NCBI GenBank assembly: GCA_024236395.1
Contig: JACKKO010000001.1
Coordinates: forward strand, 1-64,000
Reading direction: 5' to 3'
Source: Hyphomicrobiales bacterium
GTDB taxonomy: Bacteria; Pseudomonadota; Alphaproteobacteria; Rickettsiales; JACKKO01
DNA length: 64,000 bases
The notes under the pieces were generated by a model. The model was not told the origin of the DNA and ran no database searches. It saw nothing but the letters and a program-made list of their open reading frames with translations. The position numbers were made by a program, and so were the translations under genes. Position 1 is the first letter of the stretch, and each line of letters starts with the position of its first letter. Of the stretch, positions 58,043 to 64,000 are shown in pieces.

Positions 58043-59311
58043 ATGGTGCATGTTGTGATTATCGGAGCGGGCATCGGGGGCATTCCAGCCGCATTTGAAA
58101 TCCGCGAAGCGCTGGGGACTAACGTTGATATTACTGTCATCTCCGATAGTGATACGTTCCATTTTGTTCCATCTAACCCGTGGGTCGCGGTTGGCTGGCG
58201 GAAACCGGAAGCCATCAAGATACCGCTTGCCCCCATCTTTCAGAAAAAGAATATCGCTTTTAAAGTCTCCGCCGCCAAGCAGGTACAGCCGGAAACCAAT
58301 ACTGTCCTGTGCGCGGATGGCGAAACCGTCTCCTACGATTATCTGGTGATTGCCACCGGGCCGGAGCTTGCCTTTGATGAAATCGAGGGACTGGGACCAG
58401 AGCATTATACCCACTCCATCTGCCACGTGGACCATGCCGAAAAAACCTTTTCCGCCTGGCAGGATTTTATCGAGAATCCCAGCCATATTGTGGTGGGTGC
58501 CACGCAGGGCGCCTCCTGTTTTGGCCCGGCTTATGAGTTTGCCTTTATTCTGGATACGGAACTGCGTAAACGCAAAATCCGCCATAAAGTCCCCATGACC
58601 TTCGTCACCCCGGAACCCTATATCGGCCATCTCGGCCTGGGCGGTGTCGGTGATACCAAAGGATTGCTGGAATCCGCCTTACGTGAGCGGCATATCAAAT
58701 GGATTACCAATGCCAAGCTTACGAAAGCAATTAAGGGCCACCTACACGTCATGGAATGCGATGCCAAGGGTGAACCAGCTGCCGAGCATGTGCTGGAATC
58801 CCGCTACGCCATGTTCATTCCGCCCTTTAGAGGCATTCCTGCGGTTCGGGAAGTCAAAGGACTTTCCAACCCACGTGGGTTCATCCTGATTGATGAGTAC
58901 CAGCGCAACCCTACCTACCCGAATGTGTATGCCATTGGGGTGTGCGTGGCCATTCCCCCGGTGGAAACGACGCCCGTCCCTACGGGTTGTCCCAAAACCG
59001 GCTATATGATTGAAAGCATGGTTACGGCCACGGCACAGAATCTAAAACAGGCCCTTCAGGGTGAGGCCCCCTCGCATAAAGCCAGCTGGAATGCGATCTG
59101 CCTGGCGGATTTTGGCGATACGGGTGTCGCGTTTGTAGCGCTGCCACAAATCCCACCACGCAATGTCAACTGGTCCGCTTCCGGTAAATGGGTGCACCTG
59201 GCCAAAATCGCATTTGAGAAATATTTCCTGCGTAAAGTCCGGAACGGTGTCAGCGAAACGATCTACGAAAAATACCTCCTGAAAACCATCGGTGTCGAAC
59301 GGTTGGAGTAG
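58043..59311 (+). CDS. sqr: Sulfide:quinone oxidoreductase-like flavoprotein
   Basis: 422 aa. FAD-binding N-terminus VIIGAGIGGIPAAFEI, second dinucleotide block YDYLVIATGPELAFDEI, and a redox cysteine pair typical of the family: one in GATQGASCFGPAYEFAF (about 153) and one in TPVPTGCPKTGYMIE (about 320). The C-terminal AKIAFEKYFLRKVRNG is an amphipathic membrane-binding region, as in SQRs. Oxidises sulfide to zero-valent sulfur and reduces quinone. Lies in the BigR-like operon. Flavocytochrome c sulfide dehydrogenase is a relative, but no cytochrome partner is adjacent. Confidence 0.88.
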   Translation: MVHVVIIGAGIGGIPAAFEIREALGTNVDITVISDSDTFHFVPSNPWVAVGWRKPEAIKIPLAPIFQKKNIAFKVSAAKQVQPETNTVLCADGETVSYDYLVIATGPELAFDEIEGLGPEHYTHSICHVDHAEKTFSAWQDFIENPSHIVVGATQGASCFGPAYEFAFILDTELRKRKIRHKVPMTFVTPEPYIGHLGLGGVGDTKGLLESALRERHIKWITNAKLTKAIKGHLHVMECDAKGEPAAEHVLESRYAMFIPPFRGIPAVREVKGLSNPRGFILIDEYQRNPTYPNVYAIGVCVAIPPVETTPVPTGCPKTGYMIESMVTATAQNLKQALQGEAPSHKASWNAICLADFGDTGVAFVALPQIPPRNVNWSASGKWVHLAKIAFEKYFLRKVRNGVSETIYEKYLLKTIGVERLE

Positions 59312-59331
59312 TATGTTTGATGACCGCAAAA

Positions 59332-59407
59332 TGGTGATCCCGACAGGATTCGAACCTGTGACCCACTGATTAAAAGTCAGTTGCTCTACCGACTGAGCTA
59401 CGGGATC
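59332..59407 (-). tRNA. tRNA-Lys (anticodon TTT)
   Basis: 76 nt on the minus strand. The acceptor GATCCCG pairs with CGGGATC, the D arm is TAGCTCAGTCGGTAGAGC, the anticodon TTT sits in GACTTTTAATC, and the T arm is CAGGTTCGAATCCTG. Discriminator A is followed by an encoded CCA (59334-59332). It is a substrate of MnmA, encoded at 21.4-22.6 kb. Confidence 0.97.
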
Positions 59408-59594
59408 CACGTGCCCTCAGGCAAAAAGAATCCGAGCGTTATAAACGAAGCCTCTGCAGATGGCAAGTATTTCGGCGCGTATCCTGCTGTTTTTGGTGCC
59501 ATTTACCATACTTGGCACCGGCTCCTGTGCCCAAACGGCCCTTTTACGCCGGCTTGGGCTATACCCGTTGCTGAAAATATGCTAATCACAGCGC

Positions 59595-61196
59595 ATGAGC
59601 GCACCACTCCTTGCTATTGAAGATCTTTCCGTTGCCTTTCAAGGCAGTGGCGGCACAGTCATCGCGGCACAGAATGTCTCGCTGGCGATCAGCCGGGGGG
59701 AAATCCTGGCATTGGTGGGGGAAAGCGGTAGCGGAAAAACGATTACCGCACTTTCCGTGCTCAAACTGCTACCCTATCCCAAGGCCTCACATCCCTCCGG
59801 CAAAATCCTGCTGGAAGGGAAGAACCTGCTGGATCAGACCGAAGCACAGATTCGTACCGTCCGTGGCCAGCGTATCAGCATGATTTTTCAGGAGCCTATG
59901 ACCTCGCTCAACCCGCTACATACGATCGGACGGCAATTATCGGAGATCGTGCAGCTGCATACGCCAACCCTTACCAAACCAGAAATCCGCACACGAATTC
60001 ATCAGTTGCTGGCGGATGTTGGGCTGGAGAAATTACAAGCCCGGCTGGATGCTTACCCGTTTGAACTTTCCGGCGGGCAACGTCAGCGTATTATGATTGC
60101 CATGGCACTGGCCAACGCACCGGATTTGCTGATTGCTGACGAACCCACCACCGCACTGGATGTTACGGTACAAGCGCAGATTCTGAAATTATTGCTGAAG
60201 CTCCGTAAGGAACGCAACATGGCGATTCTGCTTATTACCCATGACCTCTCGCTGGTGCGTCGCGTAGCCGACCGCGTGGCCGTTATGCAGCAGGGAAAGG
60301 TAGTGGAGCAGAATACGGTAAACGCACTCTTTGCCGCGCCACAGCATATCTATACCAAGCAATTGCTGGCTGCTACGCCCGGTGGTGCCCCGGCACCCGC
60401 CCCGGATGATGCACCACCCTTGCTTACCGTAGAGCATCTGGATGTGCATTTCCCGGTAAAAAAAGGGGCGTTTGGCCGGGTACGCGACTGGGTACGCGCC
60501 GTGGATGATGTGACCCTCACCGTGCGCAAAGGCCATACGCTGGGGATCGTGGGAGAAAGCGGCAGCGGCAAAACCACTCTGGCACAGGCCGCCTTACGGC
60601 TGATTGCATCCAAGGGAACTATTCACTATCGCGATATCCTGCTTTCCGGACTGCGCTACCGGGAGTTACGCCCGTTGCGTCAGGAATTGCAGTTTGTGTT
60701 CCAGGATCCATTCAGCAGCCTCAACCCCCGGCTGAACGTTTCCCGTATCTTACGCGAGGGACTGATCGCCCACCGTATCGGCACCCGGCAGGAACAGGAA
60801 GAACGTGTGGCACAGGCACTCACCGAGGTGGGGCTGAAGCCGGAAATGCAGTGGCGCTATCCGCATGAATTTTCCGGTGGCCAGCGGCAACGGATTTCCA
60901 TTGCCCGTGCGCTAGTGCTCCGGCCCCGCTGTATCGTGTTTGATGAACCGACCTCGGCGCTTGATGTTTCTACCCAGTCCGATATTCTGAAGCTGCTCAA
61001 GTCTCTACAGCAGAAGTACCAGCTGACCTACCTGTTCATCAGCCACGACCTGCGGGTGATCCGCGCACTGGCACATGATGTGATCGTGATGCGCCATGGA
61101 AAGATTGTGGAACAGGGCAGCCGCGAGACTATTTTCAACCACCCCAGAAATGCCTACACCAAAGCGTTGCTGGAAGCTGCCCTGCTGGATGCCTAG
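59595..61196 (+). CDS. yejF: Peptide ABC transporter with two fused ATPase domains (YejF type)
   Basis: 533 aa. NBD1 (about 5-255) has Walker A LVGESGSGKTITA, signature LSGGQRQRIMIAMALA and Walker B LLIADEPTTALD. NBD2 (about 275-530) has IVGESGSGKTTLAQA, FSGGQRQRISIARALV and IVFDEPTSALD. Each is an oligopeptide/dipeptide-type domain (PLHTIGRQLSEIV; FQDPFSSLNPRLNVSRIL). The fused form is that of YejF, the ATPase of the YejABEF peptide (microcin C-type) importer. Its permeases YejB and YejE lie 1.4 kb away on the other strand. Ends in a CTAG overlap with gshB. Confidence 0.92.
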   Translation: MSAPLLAIEDLSVAFQGSGGTVIAAQNVSLAISRGEILALVGESGSGKTITALSVLKLLPYPKASHPSGKILLEGKNLLDQTEAQIRTVRGQRISMIFQEPMTSLNPLHTIGRQLSEIVQLHTPTLTKPEIRTRIHQLLADVGLEKLQARLDAYPFELSGGQRQRIMIAMALANAPDLLIADEPTTALDVTVQAQILKLLLKLRKERNMAILLITHDLSLVRRVADRVAVMQQGKVVEQNTVNALFAAPQHIYTKQLLAATPGGAPAPAPDDAPPLLTVEHLDVHFPVKKGAFGRVRDWVRAVDDVTLTVRKGHTLGIVGESGSGKTTLAQAALRLIASKGTIHYRDILLSGLRYRELRPLRQELQFVFQDPFSSLNPRLNVSRILREGLIAHRIGTRQEQEERVAQALTEVGLKPEMQWRYPHEFSGGQRQRISIARALVLRPRCIVFDEPTSALDVSTQSDILKLLKSLQQKYQLTYLFISHDLRVIRALAHDVIVMRHGKIVEQGSRETIFNHPRNAYTKALLEAALLDA

Positions 61197-62131
61197 CGGG
61201 ATTTATTCCGTCGTTTTTCAATCGCATCCCAGAGCCTGGCATGGTAATTCACCCCATCTAACGCATTATGCACCTGCATTCCACCGGGGCAGGTGGTATT
61301 AATTTCTATAAGATACTTACCAATAATATCAATTCCAACGTGAAAAAGTCCGCGTTCTATGAATACTATGCCTAGTTTCTGAGCCATTTCTTTTTCATGA
61401 TTACTTAGGGAGTGACGCGTTTGTATCCAGTTTTCACTATTATCTTTCGTGCCATCAATATACTCGATTTTACGTGCCGTAACCGGTTCACCATCAATGA
61501 AGAAAACCCGTATACGACCATTCTTAATTTCTTTGAGGTATTTCTGAAAGACAAGAGGATAAATTGTTTGCTTAAGCATGTAGCCAATAATTGCTTCGAT
61601 ATTTTCATCCCCCGGCTGAAGGCGCATCACGCCGTGTCCATAATAATCATACGGTGGTTTCAAAATAACATCGCCATGCTTTTCTAGGAATTTTGCAATT
61701 TCTTTCTTATCCCGTGTAATCAGTGTCGGCGGCATGAATTCCGGGAATTCAAACGGAAATAATTTCTCCGGACAATTACGTACCCAGTAGGGATCGTTAA
61801 CAAACAATACCTTCTCACGCAACCGCTCCAGCATATAGGTAGCGCTCAGATATTTCATGTCAAACGGCGGGTGGTTCCGCATGAAAATGACATCCATCTC
61901 ACCAAGCATTAATGTTTCATCTTCACCTAACCGGTAATAGTCTTTCTTCGATTGATCTACCCACACCCGGCGTGCGGTGGCATGCACATCGTTATTAGAA
62001 AGCGACAGTTCTTCTGGTGCATATTGCCAGACGTCGTAGCTTCGCTTCTGTGCTTCTTCGATAAAGAATAACGAGTTGGTGAAACCTTTCTCGCTTTCTG
62101 TCAGCGGCTCCATCTGAAAGGCTACCTTCAT
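61193..62131 (-). CDS. gshB: Glutathione synthetase
   Basis: 312 aa. ATP-grasp enzyme adding glycine to gamma-glutamylcysteine. Start context GGAGTAAG before ATG at 62131. Conserved blocks are VAFQMEPLTE, VIFMRNHPPFDMKYL, FVNDPYWVRNCPEKLF, ILKPPYDYYGHGVMRL and ISGRIRVFF-like KNGRIRVFFIDGEPV. The C-terminal GIDIIGKYLIEINTTCPGG supplies metal ligands. It is last in an operon with yejB, yejE and the 146-aa gene. AT-richer than the yej genes. Confidence 0.95.
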   Translation of the reverse strand: MKVAFQMEPLTESEKGFTNSLFFIEEAQKRSYDVWQYAPEELSLSNNDVHATARRVWVDQSKKDYYRLGEDETLMLGEMDVIFMRNHPPFDMKYLSATYMLERLREKVLFVNDPYWVRNCPEKLFPFEFPEFMPPTLITRDKKEIAKFLEKHGDVILKPPYDYYGHGVMRLQPGDENIEAIIGYMLKQTIYPLVFQKYLKEIKNGRIRVFFIDGEPVTARKIEYIDGTKDNSENWIQTRHSLSNHEKEMAQKLGIVFIERGLFHVGIDIIGKYLIEINTTCPGGMQVHNALDGVNYHARLWDAIEKRRNKSR

Positions 62132-62133
62132 AA

Positions 62134-62574
62134 TTACTTACTCCGGTTATTTTGTTCATTACGCCGCCGCGCATTGCGGATCTTCCAGTCTTCTACATAC
62201 TGGTGCAGATCATCGAGTTTTTTATAGGGATCCTTCACATTCGGGTGCAGCAACTCCGCGCGCGAAACTTCCTTCTCTTCCACCTCTACATGATGCCTGA
62301 GCAATTCTTTTAGAAGCGCCCCGGCACGCATCATTACCTCATGCGGCACCTTGCCTGCCTTCAGGGTTTTCTGCCGCAAATCTTCCTCGATGAAGCGCCG
62401 CACCAATCGCTTATTATCCTCGGTGGGTAGCACTCCCAGCACCCGCAGTACTTCCATGAAGATATCAAATTCCTGCGCATCCACCACGTTATCTTCCATG
62501 AAATGTTCGATCAGCGGTTCCAGTTTCTGGTAGATCGCGTAAATGGCGTCTTCGTTTTCGGGTAATATACTCAT
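62134..62574 (-). CDS. Conserved-looking protein of unknown function
   Basis: 146 aa, no membrane helix. The N-terminal part is helical (LEPLIEHFMEDNVVDAQEFD; IFMEVLRVLGVLPTEDNKRL), the C-terminal part very charged and basic (YVEDWKIRNARRRNEQNNRS). AAGGAA precedes the ATG. It sits three bases before gshB and six after yejE in the same operon. I do not recognise the family. The helical pairs with spaced acidic residues might suggest EF-hand-like or tellurite-like folds, but no clear motif is seen. Confidence 0.7.
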   Translation of the reverse strand: MSILPENEDAIYAIYQKLEPLIEHFMEDNVVDAQEFDIFMEVLRVLGVLPTEDNKRLVRRFIEEDLRQKTLKAGKVPHEVMMRAGALLKELLRHHVEVEEKEVSRAELLHPNVKDPYKKLDDLHQYVEDWKIRNARRRNEQNNRSK

Positions 62575-62580
62575 GGTTCC

Positions 62581-63600
62581 TTACTTCTTTGGGTTTAACG
62601 CATCACGGACGGCTTCGCCGATAAAAATCAGCAGGCTCAGCATCACCGCCAGCACCATGAATGCCGTCATCCCAAGCCATGGTGCCTGCAGATTATTTTT
62701 CCCCTGCGCCAGCAATTCCCCCAGCGAGGCCGAACCGGGGGGCAGACCAAAGCCCAGGAAATCCAGCGAGGTCAGGGTGGTAATCGCACCGTTCAGCATG
62801 AACGGCAGAAAGGTCAGTGCGGCCACAATACTATTGGGCAGGATATGCCGGAACAAAATCACCGGCTCACGTACCCCCAGTGCACGGGCCGCTTTGACAT
62901 AATCCTGCTTGCGCGTCTTCAGCACTTCCGCCCGCACCACCCCCACAATCCCGATCCAGGAAAACAGCGCCATGATCCCTAAGAGCCACCAGAAATTCGG
63001 TTCCACGAAACTGGCCAGAATAATCAATAGAAAGAGCGTCGGCAGACCACTCCAGATTTCAATCACGCGCTGGAACAGCAGGTCTGTCCAGCCGCCAAAA
63101 TACCCCTGCAGCGCCCCGGCAATCGTCCCGACCGTGACGGAGATCGCCGTCAGTGCCAGCCCAAACAATACCGATATCCGGAACCCGTAAATCAGCCGCG
63201 CGACCACATCGCGCCCCTGATCATCTGTCCCCAGCCAGTTCTCCCCGGTGGGCGGCGAGGGTGCCGCCGTCGGCAAATCGTAATTCACCGTGCGATAACT
63301 GAACCGCACCGGCGGCCATACCATCCAGCCCCCTGAATCCCTGATGAGGTTTATCAGATACGGGTCACGGTAATCGGCTTCGGTTTCAAACTGCCCCCCA
63401 AGCTCTACTTCCGTATACATCTTGAATACCGGGAAGTAGAATTGTCCCTGATGGTAGACCAGGATAGGCTTATCATTGGCGATCACTTCCGCCAGCAGCG
63501 CCAGCACAAACAGCACAAGGAAAATCCATAGGCTCCAAAAGCCACGTGCATTGGTCTTAAAACGCCGCCATTGTTGCTGCCGCAGGGACTCGCCCATCAT
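62581..63600 (-). CDS. yejE: Peptide ABC transporter permease YejE
   Basis: 339 aa. OppC-type N-terminus (QQWRRFKTNARGFWSLWIFL) and a periplasmic part with the YejE-typical FPVFKMYTEVELGGQF and NWLGTDDQGRDVVARLIYGF. The permease core carries the coupling motif AARALGVREPVILFRHILPN. It overlaps yejB by ATGA (63597-63600). Works with YejB and the fused ATPase for peptide uptake. No yejA binding-protein gene is in the window. Confidence 0.93.
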   Translation of the reverse strand: MMGESLRQQQWRRFKTNARGFWSLWIFLVLFVLALLAEVIANDKPILVYHQGQFYFPVFKMYTEVELGGQFETEADYRDPYLINLIRDSGGWMVWPPVRFSYRTVNYDLPTAAPSPPTGENWLGTDDQGRDVVARLIYGFRISVLFGLALTAISVTVGTIAGALQGYFGGWTDLLFQRVIEIWSGLPTLFLLIILASFVEPNFWWLLGIMALFSWIGIVGVVRAEVLKTRKQDYVKAARALGVREPVILFRHILPNSIVAALTFLPFMLNGAITTLTSLDFLGFGLPPGSASLGELLAQGKNNLQAPWLGMTAFMVLAVMLSLLIFIGEAVRDALNPKK

Positions 63601-64000
63601 ACCTCCCGGCTTTCAAAATCAATGCGCGGATCCACCAGCACGTACGTCAGGTCACTAATCAGCGCAACCACCAACCCCAGCAGCGAATAGATAAACAACG
63701 TGCCGAACACCACCGGGTAATCACGCCCGATAGCCGCTTCAAACCCCATCAGCCCAAGCCCGTTCAGCGAGAAAATAATCTCAATCAGCAGCGAACCGGT
63801 AAACAGGATCGAAAGAAACGCCCCCGGAAACCCGGCAATGACAATCAGCATCGCATTGCGGAACACATGCCCGTAAAGCACCTGCCGCTCGGTGCAGCCC
63901 TTGGCACGGGCGGTCAGCACATATTGCTTGCTTAGTTCCTCAATGAACGAGTTCTTGGTCAGCATCGTCATGCTGGCAAACCCGCTGATGACCATGGCGA
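63597..64000 (-). CDS. yejB: Peptide ABC transporter permease YejB (partial, C-terminal part)
   Basis: The frame is open to the right edge, so only the C-terminal part (about 134 codons) is seen. It carries the coupling motif YVLTARAKGCTERQVLYGHVF and RNAMLIVIAGFPGAFLSILF, then GLGLMGFEAAIGRDYPVVFG and the C-terminal VLVDPRIDFESREV, all typical of YejB. Its stop overlaps the yejE start by ATGA. Confidence 0.92.
   Translation of the reverse strand, partial: AMVISGFASMTMLTKNSFIEELSKQYVLTARAKGCTERQVLYGHVFRNAMLIVIAGFPGAFLSILFTGSLLIEIIFSLNGLGLMGFEAAIGRDYPVVFGTLFIYSLLGLVVALISDLTYVLVDPRIDFESREV

Overview
The window is a stretch of bacterial chromosome whose gene content points to an alphaproteobacterium. 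Indicators are a CobS-CobT-DnaJ-like cluster, a PstA with a long alphaproteobacterial-type N-terminal extension, a BigR/SqrR-type sulfur regulator, a bufferin (BufA1/BufB) pair, a polyhydroxybutyrate operon and a yejBE transporter operon. I cannot name a genus. Core genes are moderately GC-rich, closely packed and mostly on the minus strand. Several orphan genes and one island are visibly AT-richer.

Layout. 1-454 is the start of a phage/GTA-type DUF2793 gene running off the left edge. 596-2008 is an NtrC-type sigma54 regulator, followed by tRNA-Asp and an orphan alpha/beta hydrolase. About 4.2-13.37 kb is a P4-like integrative island ending at tRNA-Cys. It has an intact tyrosine integrase, a 295-aa unknown gene, an AlpA-type regulator and a Toprim primase. 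Beyond these it is heavily decayed: I can reconstruct frameshifted relics of DUF3987, DUF5681, DUF6602 and a membrane-anchored protein, plus a palindrome-rich block that could be a pseudoknotted RNA with its own terminator. 13.5-17.2 kb is a PHB operon (PhaE-like, phaC, phbA, phbB). 17.2-27.8 kb holds housekeeping genes (FAD-linked 2-hydroxyacid dehydrogenase, rarA, degP, mnmA, an ArsR regulator, ftsY, aspartate aminotransferase) interrupted by orphan genes.

27.8-33.4 kb is a phosphate operon, phoR-pstC-pstA-pstB-phoB, without pstS or phoU. 33.5-36.0 kb is an 837-aa RTX calcium-binding protein. 36.3-40.8 kb is a surface-polysaccharide cassette: a tandem two-domain sulfotransferase, Wzt, Wzm and a phytanoyl-CoA dioxygenase-like enzyme. 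dgkA and ileS follow; ileS carries several in-frame repeat-derived insertions and an AT-rich insertion.

45.1-46.3 kb encodes a bufferin precursor and its MNIO enzyme BufB, apparently without BufC. 46.3-49.8 kb is cobT-cobS-DnaJ-like. argG follows, flanked by orphans. 52.6-57.4 kb is an envelope lipid-export-like operon (MMPL/RND protein, LolA-like protein, beta-barrel). 57.4-59.3 kb is a sulfide-detoxification locus (DUF2892 protein, divergent BigR-like regulator, sulfide:quinone oxidoreductase-like flavoprotein). The window ends with tRNA-Lys, a double-NBD peptide ABC ATPase (yejF-like), and an operon yejB(partial)-yejE-unknown-gshB.

The best candidates for something little described are the structured RNA inside the decayed island, the two-domain sulfotransferase exporter cassette, the BufC-less bufferin pair, and the layered insertions in ileS.
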